Shown here piece by piece: positions 34,620-43,811 of a stretch of 64,000 bases of DNA. The stretch comes from Litoreibacter ascidiaceicola (lineage in GTDB: Bacteria > Pseudomonadota > Alphaproteobacteria > Rhodobacterales > Rhodobacteraceae), in contig NZ_FQUV01000003.1 of NCBI RefSeq assembly GCF_900129235.1, forward strand, positions 62,001 to 126,000. Reading direction: 5' to 3'. Within the stretch, counting starts at the first letter, position 1, and each line of letters begins with the position of its first letter. A program made the position numbers and the translations under genes. The notes beneath the pieces are model-generated. The model searched no databases. It saw only the letters and a list, made by a program, of their open reading frames with translations, and had not been told where the DNA came from.

Positions 34620-36224
34620 ATGCTTAATTATATCAAGCTAATACTGCTAGGAGGCGTCATATTGTTTGCCGCTCTTGCAGCAAACTGGGCGCATGACTTG
34701 GCTTACCAAGTACACGCACTTTTGATTCTTGTGGTTGGGATTGTCATGTTTGTTTGGGTGCTTCGGCATACAGATGAGCCTGTAGCTGTCTCAGCCGGAG
34801 AGGCAGCGGGCTATATGGATGGTCCAGTGCGCTACGGGATCGTCGCAACGGCCTTTTGGGGTGTTACGGGGTTCCTGGTCGGCACGTTCATTGCTTTCCA
34901 ACTCGCATTTCCCGTTCTGAATTTTGACTGGGCCCAGCCATATGCCAACTTTGGGCGCCTTCGCCCCTTGCATACCTCTGCGGTAATCTTCGCGTTTGGT
35001 GGCAATGGCCTGATCGCTACGTCGTTTTACATCGTGCAGCGCACGTCGGCGCAGCGGCTTTGGGGTGGCAACCTCGCTTGGTTCGTCTTCTGGGGCTACA
35101 ACCTGTTCATCGTACTGGCGGCAACGGGCTACCTTCTGGGTTCCACGCAGTCGAAAGAATACGCTGAGCCTGAATGGTATGTAGACATTTGGCTTACCAT
35201 CGTGTGGGTCGCCTATCTGGCGGTGTTCCTTGGCACGATCTTGACCCGAAAAGAGCGCCACATCTACGTGGCCAACTGGTTCTTCCTATCTTTCATCGTG
35301 ACGATCGCGATGCTGCATTTAGTTAACAACCTGTCGATCCCGGTTTCCATCTGGGGATCTAAATCGGTTCAGGTGTTCTCGGGTGTGCAAGATGCCATGA
35401 CGCAGTGGTGGTACGGTCACAACGCCGTTGGGTTCTTCCTGACTGCGGGCTTCCTCGGCATGATGTACTACTTCGTGCCAAAGCAGGCAGGTCGTCCGGT
35501 TTATTCTTACAAGCTGTCGATTATCCACTTCTGGGCGCTGATCTTCCTTTATATCTGGGCCGGCCCTCACCACCTGCATTACACAGCTCTGCCTGACTGG
35601 GCGTCGACGCTGGGTATGGTGTTCTCGATCGTCCTGTGGATGCCGTCTTGGGGTGGCATGATCAACGGTCTGATGACGCTGCAAGGCGCTTGGGATAAAC
35701 TTCGCACGGACCCGATTATCCGTTTGATGGTGGCCTCGCTCGCTTTTTACGGCATGTCGACCTTCGAAGGCCCAATGATGTCGATCCGCGCAGTGAACTC
35801 GCTGTCGCACTATACGGATTGGACCATCGGTCACGTGCACTCTGGCGCACTTGGCTGGAACGGTATGATCACATTTGCAGCGATCTATTTCCTGACACCA
35901 AAACTTTGGGGACGTGAGAAGATGTATTCAATCTCGGCCATCAACACACACTTCTGGTTGGCGACCATCGGTATCGTGCTCTACGCATCGTCGATGTGGG
36001 TCAGCGGTATTATGGAAGGCCTTATGTGGCGTGAAGTCGATAGCCAAGGCTTCCTGGTGAACAGCTTCGCAGACACAGTGTCCGCCAAGTATCCGATGTA
36101 TGTGGTTCGCGGACTGGGTGGGGTTTTGTATCTCGCCGGGGGGCTGATCATGGTCTGGAATATGTGGATGACCATTCGCGGAGGCGCTTCGGTGAAGGCC
36201 CCTGTTGGCGTGGCTGCGGAATAA
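34620..36224 (+). CDS. ccoN: cbb3-type cytochrome c oxidase subunit I
   Basis: Catalytic heme-copper subunit of the high-affinity terminal oxidase, 534 residues with about 12-14 membrane helices. Metal-ligand regions are [15 protein letters not shown] (low-spin heme His), [25 protein letters not shown] (CuB His and the cross-linked Tyr region), [13 protein letters not shown] and [17 protein letters not shown]-type sequence near the C-terminus. It is first in ccoNOQP and preceded by an FNR box. Confidence 0.96.
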   Translation: MLNYIKLILLGGVILFAALAANWAHDLAYQVHALLILVVGIVMFVWVLRHTDEPVAVSAGEAAGYMDGPVRYGIVATAFWGVTGFLVGTFIAFQLAFPVLNFDWAQPYANFGRLRPLHTSAVIFAFGGNGLIATSFYIVQRTSAQRLWGGNLAWFVFWGYNLFIVLAATGYLLGSTQSKEYAEPEWYVDIWLTIVWVAYLAVFLGTILTRKERHIYVANWFFLSFIVTIAMLHLVNNLSIPVSIWGSKSVQVFSGVQDAMTQWWYGHNAVGFFLTAGFLGMMYYFVPKQAGRPVYSYKLSIIHFWALIFLYIWAGPHHLHYTALPDWASTLGMVFSIVLWMPSWGGMINGLMTLQGAWDKLRTDPIIRLMVASLAFYGMSTFEGPMMSIRAVNSLSHYTDWTIGHVHSGALGWNGMITFAAIYFLTPKLWGREKMYSISAINTHFWLATIGIVLYASSMWVSGIMEGLMWREVDSQGFLVNSFADTVSAKYPMYVVRGLGGVLYLAGGLIMVWNMWMTIRGGASVKAPVGVAAE

Positions 36225-36235
36225 GGAGCGGACAA

Positions 36236-36994
36236 ATGACATCTGAACAAACAGAACCGAAGAAAAAACGCACCTTCCTGGATCGCCACGCCACTCTGGA
36301 ACGCAGCGGTACATTGCTTCTCGTCGCCTCCTTGCTTGTGGTGAGTGTCGGCGGCATCGTCGAAATCGCACCCTTGTTCTATCTTGAGAACACGATCGAG
36401 GATGTTGAGGGCATGCGCCCTTACTCCCCGCTGGAACTTGCAGGGCGTGACATCTATGTGCGGGAGGGCTGCTACGTTTGCCACTCGCAGATGATCCGCC
36501 CGATGCGTGACGAAGTGGAGCGCTACGGTCACTACTCGCTGGCAGCGGAGTCTCAATATGACCATCCGTTCCAATGGGGCTCGAAGCGTACCGGGCCTGA
36601 CGTTGCTCGTGTCGGTGGTCGCTATTCCGACGAGTGGCATGTGGACCACCTGAGTGATCCGCAATCAGTGGTTCCTGAATCCGTTATGCCGAAATATGCG
36701 TTCCTTAGCGACGTTATGGTTGATGGAAAGTACATTCAGGCGACCATGAAAACACACCGGTTTGTCGGCGTGCCTTATTCTGACGAGATGATCGAAACAG
36801 CGCAGGCTGACTTCCTCGCTCAGTCGGACCCGGATGCGGATTGGGACGGTTTGCTAGAGCGGTATCCAGGCGCGCAAACGCGCAACTTCGATGGGGCTGC
36901 CGGGGTGTCCGAGATGGACGCACTGATATCCTATCTGCAAATGCTCGGCACGTTGGTAGATTTTTCTACCTTCACGCCCGATGCATCTCGCTAG
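36236..36994 (+). CDS. ccoO: cbb3-type cytochrome c oxidase subunit II (monoheme cytochrome c)
   Basis: Membrane-anchored monoheme cytochrome c of 252 residues. An N-terminal helix ([24 protein letters not shown]) is followed by [14 protein letters not shown] with heme Cys at C79 and C82. The start at 36236 lies after AAGGAGCGG; a longer in-frame extension overlaps ccoN. Confidence 0.95.
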   Translation: MTSEQTEPKKKRTFLDRHATLERSGTLLLVASLLVVSVGGIVEIAPLFYLENTIEDVEGMRPYSPLELAGRDIYVREGCYVCHSQMIRPMRDEVERYGHYSLAAESQYDHPFQWGSKRTGPDVARVGGRYSDEWHVDHLSDPQSVVPESVMPKYAFLSDVMVDGKYIQATMKTHRFVGVPYSDEMIETAQADFLAQSDPDADWDGLLERYPGAQTRNFDGAAGVSEMDALISYLQMLGTLVDFSTFTPDASR

Positions 36995-37007
36995 GGGGGA
37001 GGGAGTG

Positions 37008-37217
37008 ATGGATACCTATTCCTTCATGCGACAATTGGCAGACAGCTGGGTGCTGCTCGCCATGTTCGCATTCTTCTTCGGAGTGATCCTTTGGGCGTTT
37101 CGCCCGGGGTCACGCAAGATGCATGATGACATCAGCCAAGCACCTTTTCGCAACGAGGACCGTCCCGCACTGGACGACAAGGATGCCGCTCTACTGAAAG
37201 GCCAAGACAATGGATGA
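37008..37217 (+). CDS. ccoQ: cbb3-type oxidase subunit CcoQ (FixQ)
   Basis: Small single-helix subunit of 69 residues (MDTYSFMRQLADSWVLLAMFAFFFGVILWAFRPGSRK), which stabilises the cbb3 complex. The polar C-terminal tail (EDRPALDDKD) is typical. GGGAGGGAG lies close before the ATG. It overlaps ccoP by 8 bp. Confidence 0.93.
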   Translation: MDTYSFMRQLADSWVLLAMFAFFFGVILWAFRPGSRKMHDDISQAPFRNEDRPALDDKDAALLKGQDNG

Positions 37218-38073
37218 GCCAAGATATGACGAGGCTACAAAAACCTACACCACCGGCCATTCTTATGACGGTATCGAAGAGCTGAACACACCACTACCTA
37301 GATGGTGGCTATGGTCGCTTTACGCGACGATCGTGTGGGCGGTGATTTACTCAATCGCGTACCCTGCATGGCCTTTGGTGTCTTCAGCGACAGCGGGGTT
37401 CTTAGGCTACTCGACCCGCGCTGAAGTGGCGGCCGAAATTGCTCGTGTAGAAGAGGCAAATTCGGACCTTAACTCTCAGTTGGCGGCAATCGACCTGACC
37501 ACGTTGAAAGACAACGAGTCGCTGCATCAATTCGCAGTGTCTGCAGGTGCTTCGGTCTTTGCAAACAACTGTTCACAGTGCCACGGATCTGGCGCGGCTG
37601 GTGCAGTCGGATATCCAAACTTGCTGGATGATGACTGGCTATGGGGCGGTGACATCGAAGCGATTGCTCTAACTGTTCGTCACGGTATCAGAAACGAACA
37701 AGACGAGGATGCTCGTTATTCCGAAATGCCCGCCTTTGGCGAGCAATTGGAGAAAGACGAAATCGCCGCGCTGGTTGCCTATGTTCAATCTCTGTCGGGC
37801 CTGGATCACGATACTGCTCTGATCGAACAAGGCACCGAGCTGTTTGCCGACAACTGTACTGCCTGTCACGGTGACGAAGCCATGGGGGACCGCGATCAAG
37901 GTGCGCCAAACTTAACCGATTCCGTGTGGCTCTATGGAAGCTCTGACGAGGTTCTGACAGAGACCATCACCAACGCACGCTTTGGTGTTATGCCGCCCTG
38001 GTCTCCTCGGCTGTCTGATGCGCAAGTGAACGCGGTGGCGGCTTACGTGCACCAGAAAGGTGGCGGCGAGTAG
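37210..38073 (+). CDS. ccoP: cbb3-type cytochrome c oxidase subunit III (diheme cytochrome c)
   Basis: Diheme cytochrome c subunit of 287 residues which receives electrons from soluble cytochromes. The N-terminal helix is RWWLWSLYATIVWAVIYSIAYPAWP. Hemes attach at CSQCH (121-125) and CTACH (about 217). The usual N-terminal signature YDGIEELNTPLPRWW is present. It is the last gene of ccoNOQP, with a terminator about 120 bp downstream. Confidence 0.95.
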   Translation: MDEPRYDEATKTYTTGHSYDGIEELNTPLPRWWLWSLYATIVWAVIYSIAYPAWPLVSSATAGFLGYSTRAEVAAEIARVEEANSDLNSQLAAIDLTTLKDNESLHQFAVSAGASVFANNCSQCHGSGAAGAVGYPNLLDDDWLWGGDIEAIALTVRHGIRNEQDEDARYSEMPAFGEQLEKDEIAALVAYVQSLSGLDHDTALIEQGTELFADNCTACHGDEAMGDRDQGAPNLTDSVWLYGSSDEVLTETITNARFGVMPPWSPRLSDAQVNAVAAYVHQKGGGE

Positions 38074-38189
38074 CGCGCTGCTAACATATTCATATGCGAC
38101 TTCGGGAAGAGCTCGGACTTAGCATGTGATCCCCGCCCTTAAGCCACCTGTTCGCGCATTGGGCTTGGGGTGCGGGGGCAATCCACGAG

Positions 38190-38226
38190 AAGACCCGCTG
38201 GGCATTTGTCTGGCGGGCCTTTTGTT
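38190..38226 (+). terminator. Rho-independent terminator after ccoNOQP
   Basis: AGACCCGC ... GCGGGCCT stem (with one mismatch) followed by TTTTGTTATTTTG. It lies between convergent ccoP and rsgA and could serve the ccoNOQP transcript. The preceding 115 bp hold nothing I recognise. Confidence 0.72.
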
Positions 38227-38234
38227 ATTTTGAA

Positions 38235-39311
38235 CTAGTTCTTTTTCTTCTTTTGAGCATTGCGAACCATCTTGCCAAAAGCTTTGTCCTTCGATCGCCG
38301 TTCAGCCAGCGTCGCTGAATTGTGCAAATCTTCTGCAACAAGTTTTTGCCATCGGGCCAGTCGCGTTGCGTCAACTTCACCGCGTTCAACCGCGGCCAGT
38401 ATCGCGCAACCAGGTTCAACTGTGTGTTTGCAGTCGTTGAATTTACATTGAGCACCCAGCTCATCCAGATCCGAGAACATTTCGGCCAAGCCGGAAGCCG
38501 CGTCTGTGAGTTGCAGTTCCCGCATTCCGGGCGTGTCCAGAACGGCGCAGCCGGAGGCGAGGAAATATAACTGCCGCCGCGTCGTGGTGTGGCGGCCACG
38601 GGCGTCGTCTTCACGGACTTCTTGCGTCGCGATTGCGTCGTCACCCGCCAACGCGTTGGTCAGGGTGGACTTGCCGACGCCAGACGACCCGAGGAATGCG
38701 ACTGTCTGCCCAGGTTTGCACCAGTCGGCGAGTTTCATTTGCGGCTCCGCGCTTTTGGCGTTGAGAGCCACGACGGGCACAAAAGGTGAGATCGCCTCTG
38801 CCTGCGCGATATAGGTTTCTGGGGCGTCGCATTTGTCGACCTTTGTCAGAATGATCACCGGTGTAACGTCGGCCTCGAAGGCAAGTGCGATAAACCTCTC
38901 AATACGTGCCACGTTGAAGTCGTCGTTGCAGGAGGACACAATGAAGGTGGTATCCAGATTGGCGGCAATTAACTGCACTCCAAGCGTTTTACCGGGGGCC
39001 CTACGTTTGATCAGGCTCTTTCGGTCCAGCACCTCACTGGCAGATGGCAGTTCACGATTGAGAAGAAGCCAGTCACCGACAGTTGCATCTGGCCCATGCG
39101 GAATGTGCATATCGATGCCGTCTCCGCGCGCCTGAAGCCCGTTGCGGTGAACCTCTGTGACACGAAGCGGAGGCGTCTCCTCGATCTGCTCTACGCTGAC
39201 TTGTTGGGCAAAGAATTGTTGCCAGCCGAGTTGAGCAAGTGGCGAGAGGGGAGCGACGCGGCGATCCGGGTCGGTGTCGGTGGGAAGAAATTGAGAATAG
39301 TCCCGAGTCAT
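38235..39311 (-). CDS. rsgA: Small ribosomal subunit biogenesis GTPase RsgA
   Basis: Circularly permuted GTPase of 358 residues that assists 30S maturation. The order is OB-fold, then G4 (LTKVDKCD), G1 (GSSGVGKSTL), G3 (DTPGMRE) and the C-terminal zinc knuckle CKFNDCKHTVEPGCAI (three Cys and one His). A basic tail, KMVRNAQKKKKN, ends the protein. It lies between the two cco operons but is on the opposite strand, so it is an unrelated insertion in that order. Confidence 0.93.
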   Translation of the reverse strand: MTRDYSQFLPTDTDPDRRVAPLSPLAQLGWQQFFAQQVSVEQIEETPPLRVTEVHRNGLQARGDGIDMHIPHGPDATVGDWLLLNRELPSASEVLDRKSLIKRRAPGKTLGVQLIAANLDTTFIVSSCNDDFNVARIERFIALAFEADVTPVIILTKVDKCDAPETYIAQAEAISPFVPVVALNAKSAEPQMKLADWCKPGQTVAFLGSSGVGKSTLTNALAGDDAIATQEVREDDARGRHTTTRRQLYFLASGCAVLDTPGMRELQLTDAASGLAEMFSDLDELGAQCKFNDCKHTVEPGCAILAAVERGEVDATRLARWQKLVAEDLHNSATLAERRSKDKAFGKMVRNAQKKKKN

Positions 39312-39632
39312 GGAGTTCTACTTTCATGTACCGGCTTCGGGCAAAGCCCGGCCGTGAGTTATAGTGCTTTGGATGATGCGCATAGCCTCTGGATGCTGGA
39401 CAAACTCCAACAAGCCACTGGATCGGCTTAGGTTTACATCGGGAACTTGGTGCTCCCCACTTTAACGGGACATAAAATCTCCATGCTGATGGGCTTGTTT
39501 ATCACGATTGCGTTCTTCGATCTAGCTGCCGTTGATGTCGCAGTTTGCTGATTGATCTGGGTCAAGGACCTAGAAGTGCTATGCTTGCACATACACACTG
39601 CGAACAGAGTCAAAATTCCGGACGAGTCTACT
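39312..39632. other. Intergenic region between rsgA and ccoG
   Basis: 321 bp between divergent genes. The only clear element is the FNR box at 39552-39565. A CGGGC-AAA-GCCCG mini-hairpin (about 39343-39355) lies near the rsgA end. No other gene is supportable. Confidence 0.6.
39552..39565. promoter_or_regulatory. FNR box upstream of ccoG
   Basis: TTGAT-CTGG-GTCAA, one mismatch to the consensus, 67 bp before the ccoG start. It gives ccoGHIS the same oxygen control as ccoNOQP. Confidence 0.82.
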
Positions 39633-41054
39633 ATGAACAATGCTGAGAACCCTCCTTCACTATATGCAGCGCAAGAGCCGATCTTCCCGCGCAAAGTCTC
39701 GGGCTTTTTCCGCACATTCAAGTGGTGGATCATGGCCGTTACCTTGGGCATTTACTATCTGACGCCCTGGATCCGTTGGGATCGCGGCCCGAATTTGCCA
39801 GACCAAGCCGTGTTGATCGATCTGGCAGGTCGTCGCTTTTATTTCTTCTGGATCGAGATTTGGCCGCACGAGTTTTACTTCGTTGCTGGTCTTCTCATCA
39901 TGGCTGGCCTTGGCCTGTTCTTGTTCACGTCGGCCTTGGGACGTGTTTGGTGTGGCTACACCTGCCCGCAGACCGTCTGGACTGATCTGTTTATTCTTGT
40001 TGAGCGCTGGATAGAAGGCGACCGGAACGCGCGTGTACGCCTCTGGCGTGCAAAGTGGGATGCGCACAAGTGGCGCTTGCGGATGACCAAGTGGCTGGTT
40101 TGGCTAATGATTGCGATCGCGACAGGCGGTGCTTGGGTGTTTTATTTCACTGATGCGCCGCAATTGGCCGTCGATCTTGTGACGCTCAATGCCCACCCTG
40201 TGGCCTATGCAACTATTGCTGCCTTGACTGCGACAACCTTCGTTTTTGGCGGGTTCATGCGTGAGCAGGTTTGCATTTACATGTGCCCGTGGCCGCGCAT
40301 TCAGGGCGCAATGATGGACGAAGACACGATTACGGTCGGTTATCGCGAGTGGCGCGGTGAGCCACGTGGCAAAAAGCACGAAGGCACAACCGGCGACTGT
40401 ATCGACTGTATGGCCTGCGTGAACGTCTGCCCGATGGGGATCGACATTCGCGATGGCCAGCAGATGGAGTGTATCACCTGTGCGCTTTGTATTGATGCCT
40501 GCGACGACATCATGGAGAAAATCGGCAAGGAGCGTGGCCTGATTGACTACCTTGCGCTTTCGGATGAGCCGCTTGAGCGTGGCGGTGGCAAAGCAAAACC
40601 CGTTTGGAAGCACATCTTGCGTCCGCGCACATTGGTCTACACTTTCTTGTGGTCAACGATCGGCTTGGGTTTGCTTTTTGCGCTGTTTATCCGCGCCGAG
40701 ATCGACATGACAGTTTCGCCAGTCCGAAACCCGACTTATGTGACGATGTCCGATGGTTCGATCCGCAACGCCTATGACATTCGTTTGCGCAACAAACATG
40801 GTGATGATCGCGAATTCCACATGTCTCTGACGTCGGAAGAAGTATTGATTATCGACTTGGAAGGGACCGATTTGGTTAATGTTGTGGTTCCAGCAAACGA
40901 GACAAAGCTGCAGCGGGTGTATGTTACCGCGCGTCGCGGCGACCCTAGCGCTACTGCGGCACGCACCGATTTGCGTTTTTGGGTTGAAGACGTAGTCTCC
41001 GGAGAGCGCGCGTATACCAATACTGTGTTTAACGGGAAGGCAGCCGACCAATGA
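39633..41054 (+). CDS. ccoG: cbb3 oxidase accessory ferredoxin-type protein CcoG (RdxA/FixG)
   Basis: Membrane protein of 473 residues with two 4Fe-4S binding motifs, CIDCMACVNVCPMGID and CITCALCIDACD. It has membrane helices and a C-terminal Ig-like FixG domain. CcoG is implicated in reducing Cu(II) during CuB-centre assembly. GYTCPQTVW holds a further conserved Cys. The start at 39633 (MNNAENPPSLYAAQEPIFPRK) fits the family; an upstream TTG frame begins inside the FNR box and was rejected. Confidence 0.93.
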   Translation: MNNAENPPSLYAAQEPIFPRKVSGFFRTFKWWIMAVTLGIYYLTPWIRWDRGPNLPDQAVLIDLAGRRFYFFWIEIWPHEFYFVAGLLIMAGLGLFLFTSALGRVWCGYTCPQTVWTDLFILVERWIEGDRNARVRLWRAKWDAHKWRLRMTKWLVWLMIAIATGGAWVFYFTDAPQLAVDLVTLNAHPVAYATIAALTATTFVFGGFMREQVCIYMCPWPRIQGAMMDEDTITVGYREWRGEPRGKKHEGTTGDCIDCMACVNVCPMGIDIRDGQQMECITCALCIDACDDIMEKIGKERGLIDYLALSDEPLERGGGKAKPVWKHILRPRTLVYTFLWSTIGLGLLFALFIRAEIDMTVSPVRNPTYVTMSDGSIRNAYDIRLRNKHGDDREFHMSLTSEEVLIIDLEGTDLVNVVVPANETKLQRVYVTARRGDPSATAARTDLRFWVEDVVSGERAYTNTVFNGKAADQ

Positions 41055-41503
41055 GCCGCGAGATCAAAGGTATTCATGTCTTCGCAATGTTTGCGGTGGG
41101 GTTCAGCATCATTATTGGTGTGAACTTGACCCTCGCCACCCAAGCCATTCGGACCTTTCCGGGGCTTGAGACGAAAAACTCATATGTGGCGAGCCAGAGT
41201 TTCGATGCACGTCGTAGCGCACAGCTTGCTTTGGGGTGGGACGTGAAGGCCGGGTACGCTGACGGAATACTGCGCCTTGAGATCAAAGATACGCGTGGTC
41301 CCGTCGACCCCTCGTTGATCGACGCTACGCTTGGTCGAGCTACCAATGTCAGTCAGGATCAAACCCCTGCATTCCGCTTCGACGGAGAGGCGCATCTGGC
41401 GGCCGCCGATCTGGCCCCGGGAAACTGGAACCTGCGCATGAAGGCAATTGCAAAGGATGGAACCGTATTCGAGCAACGGATTCCATTTCTGGTCGCTGAA
41501 TGA
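41051..41503 (+). CDS. ccoH: cbb3 oxidase assembly protein CcoH (FixH)
   Basis: Protein of 150 residues with one N-terminal membrane helix (VFAMFAVGFSIIIGVNLTLA) and a periplasmic FixH domain containing SYVASQSFDARR and LAPGNWNLRMKA. It is needed for stable cbb3 assembly. It overlaps ccoG and ccoI by 4 bp at each end (ATGA). Confidence 0.9.
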   Translation: MSREIKGIHVFAMFAVGFSIIIGVNLTLATQAIRTFPGLETKNSYVASQSFDARRSAQLALGWDVKAGYADGILRLEIKDTRGPVDPSLIDATLGRATNVSQDQTPAFRFDGEAHLAAADLAPGNWNLRMKAIAKDGTVFEQRIPFLVAE

Positions 41504-43659
41504 GCGTAATGAGTTGCCCAGGTTGCGCGGGCGCTCCGCTCGCGGAAGAGGCCGCGCGTAGGTCTCCGACGTCCTCGGCTGGCGATACGATATCGTTGTC
41601 GTTGCCCGGGATCCATTGTGCCGCCTGCGTGTCGGGGGTGGAACGTGGCCTGGCAAAACTACCTGATGTGCTTGATGCCCGCGTAAACCTGAGCTTGAAG
41701 CGCGTGACAGTTCTGACGCGTGGGGATGCAGACGAAGATCATCTGATTGGTGCCTTGTTGGCCTTGGGTTTCGAAGCACTGCCGCTAGACAGTGATACCT
41801 TGCGTGCAGGGGAAGGTGACCCAGCAGGGCGTGCGTTGCTGCTGCGCTTGGCGGTTGCAGGCTTCGCCATGATGAACGTCATGATCTTGTCGGTAGCAGT
41901 TTGGGCGGGCGCTGCTGACGCGACGCGGCAGCTATTCCACTGGATTTCCGCGGTCATCGCCTTGCCTGCTGTGGCTTATGCTGCGCGACCGTTTTTTGTT
42001 TCGGCTTTGTCCGTATTGCGGGTTGGTCGGGTCAATATGGAAGTTCCGATTTCCCTCGCGATCCTACTTGCCAGCGGGCTGTCGCTTTACGAGACGATGG
42101 CGGGCGGTGAGAACGCTTATTTTGATGCGGCTTTGTCGCTGACCTTCTTCTTACTGATCGGGCGCTATCTGGATCACCGCACGCGTGCGGCGGCACGATC
42201 AGCCGCACAGGAACTTGCGGCACTGGAAGTGCCCTCGGCCACCTGCATTCGCGAGGGTCAGCCGGTACGTGTCAAAGCTGCCGAAATCGTGGTCGGAGAC
42301 CTTGTTCAGGTGCCCGCAGGTGGGCGCGTACCAGTTGATGGCGTGATTGACACTGGTCGTTCCCAAATGGATCGCTCTTTGTTGACGGGCGAAAGCCTAC
42401 CGGTCGCAGCGCAGGTTGGCGCTAAAGTCGTCTCTGGTGAAGTAAACTTGTCAAACCCGCTAATCATACGCGCGACTGCCGTGGGTCAGGACACTACTCT
42501 GCGCCGCATGGCCGAGATGGTCGCTGTGGCCGAGAGTGGACGCTCACATTATACGCCCTTGGCTGATCGTGCAGCACAGCTTTATGCGCCGCTGGTGCAC
42601 GGGGTCGCTGCGTTGGCATTTATTGGCTGGTTTGTTGCAACCGGTGACGTGCGCTATTCCCTCAATATCGCGATTGCGACGTTGATCATAACTTGCCCCT
42701 GTGCTTTGGGGCTGGCCGTTCCTGCGGTGACCACTGCGGCGTCGGGGAGCTTGTTTCGCAAGGGCCTGCTAATCAAATCCGCAACTGCGTTGGAACGTCT
42801 CGCGGAAGTCGATGCAGTAGTTTTCGACAAAACCGGAACGCTAACCGACGGCACGCCTATCCTCGATGACTTGCAGAGCCTTTCGGTCGAAGACCGCGCT
42901 GCCGCTTTGGCGTTGAGCCAATCTTCGGACCACCCTGTTTCGCGTCTTCTGGCGTCCGCATTGGAGGGTATGCAAACAACACCGTCAGCTTTGAAAGAAA
43001 TCCATGAGATTGCGGGTGACGGTGTCGAAGGTCTGGATGGTGAGGTGCGTGTTCGGCTAGGAAAATCAAGAACAGCTACGGGTGGGACGGTCTTCCAACG
43101 TGGCAAAGGCCCAGAGCAGACTTTGCGCATCGACGAAGCCCTTCGCCCCGGAGCTCAAGAGTTGGTTTCAAAGCTGCAATCACAAGGTTTGGACGTAGAA
43201 CTTTTGTCTGGTGACACCGAATTCGCGGCAACCAAGCTTGGCGCACGTTTGGGCTTGAAAGACTCTAGAGGTGCCATGCTGCCCGCGGACAAGATCGCAC
43301 ATCTCGCCGCGCTTCAAGAACGCGGCAAGCGTGTTTTGATGGTGGGGGACGGGCTTAATGATATGGGGGCGATGGCTCAGGCATTCGTGTCGATCTCGCC
43401 AGCGTCCGGCGTTGATGCTACGCGGGCGTCTTCCGATATTGTTCTGCTCGGCCGTTCTCTTGCACCAGTGATGGACGCACTCAAAGTGTCCCGAAGTGCC
43501 CGCGCTCGAATTCGTGAGAACTTCGGGATTGCGATTTGCTACAATTCTGTGGCCGTCCCGCTTGCCGTTCTGGGCTATGCCAGCCCCTTGATGGCGGCGT
43601 TGGCGATGTCGAGCTCCTCTATCCTCGTAATCCTAAACGCGTTAAGGGTTCGAGCATGA
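41500..43659 (+). CDS. ccoI: Copper-translocating P1B-type ATPase CcoI (FixI)
   Basis: Exports copper for the cbb3 CuB site. Length is 719 residues. An N-terminal heavy-metal domain has GIHCAACVSGVE; the extra MSCPGCAGAP at the start is typical of CcoI. The ion-path motif is CPC in ITCPCALGLA, followed by DKTGTLTDG (phosphorylated Asp) and the GDGLNDMGAM hinge. LTGESLPV marks the actuator domain. It is translationally coupled to ccoH and ccoS. Confidence 0.95.
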   Translation: MSVMSCPGCAGAPLAEEAARRSPTSSAGDTISLSLPGIHCAACVSGVERGLAKLPDVLDARVNLSLKRVTVLTRGDADEDHLIGALLALGFEALPLDSDTLRAGEGDPAGRALLLRLAVAGFAMMNVMILSVAVWAGAADATRQLFHWISAVIALPAVAYAARPFFVSALSVLRVGRVNMEVPISLAILLASGLSLYETMAGGENAYFDAALSLTFFLLIGRYLDHRTRAAARSAAQELAALEVPSATCIREGQPVRVKAAEIVVGDLVQVPAGGRVPVDGVIDTGRSQMDRSLLTGESLPVAAQVGAKVVSGEVNLSNPLIIRATAVGQDTTLRRMAEMVAVAESGRSHYTPLADRAAQLYAPLVHGVAALAFIGWFVATGDVRYSLNIAIATLIITCPCALGLAVPAVTTAASGSLFRKGLLIKSATALERLAEVDAVVFDKTGTLTDGTPILDDLQSLSVEDRAAALALSQSSDHPVSRLLASALEGMQTTPSALKEIHEIAGDGVEGLDGEVRVRLGKSRTATGGTVFQRGKGPEQTLRIDEALRPGAQELVSKLQSQGLDVELLSGDTEFAATKLGARLGLKDSRGAMLPADKIAHLAALQERGKRVLMVGDGLNDMGAMAQAFVSISPASGVDATRASSDIVLLGRSLAPVMDALKVSRSARARIRENFGIAICYNSVAVPLAVLGYASPLMAALAMSSSSILVILNALRVRA

Positions 43660-43811
43660 ATGTGCTTGTGATCCTTATACCTGTGTCGCTGATCCTTGGC
43701 GGGATGGGTATCGTGGCGTTTCTTTGGACCGTGAGACACAATCAGTACGAGGATATCGAGGGCGATGCCGCACGCATCCTGTTTGACGATGAAGACGAGC
43801 CTAACTCGTAA
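43656..43811 (+). CDS. ccoS: cbb3 oxidase maturation protein CcoS
   Basis: Single-helix protein of 51 residues (MNVLVILIPVSLILGGMGIVAFLWTVRHNQYEDIEGDAARIL), a CcoS required for cofactor insertion into cbb3 oxidase. FLWTVRHNQYEDIEG is the family signature. It overlaps ccoI by 4 bp, and its last 11 bp overlap the convergent MATE gene. Confidence 0.93.
   Translation: MNVLVILIPVSLILGGMGIVAFLWTVRHNQYEDIEGDAARILFDDEDEPNS

Noticed and set aside
39339-39355. CGGGC-AAA-GCCCG mini-hairpin near rsgA
   Set aside because: Short, no T run, and upstream of the gene rather than downstream; likely chance in GC-rich DNA.
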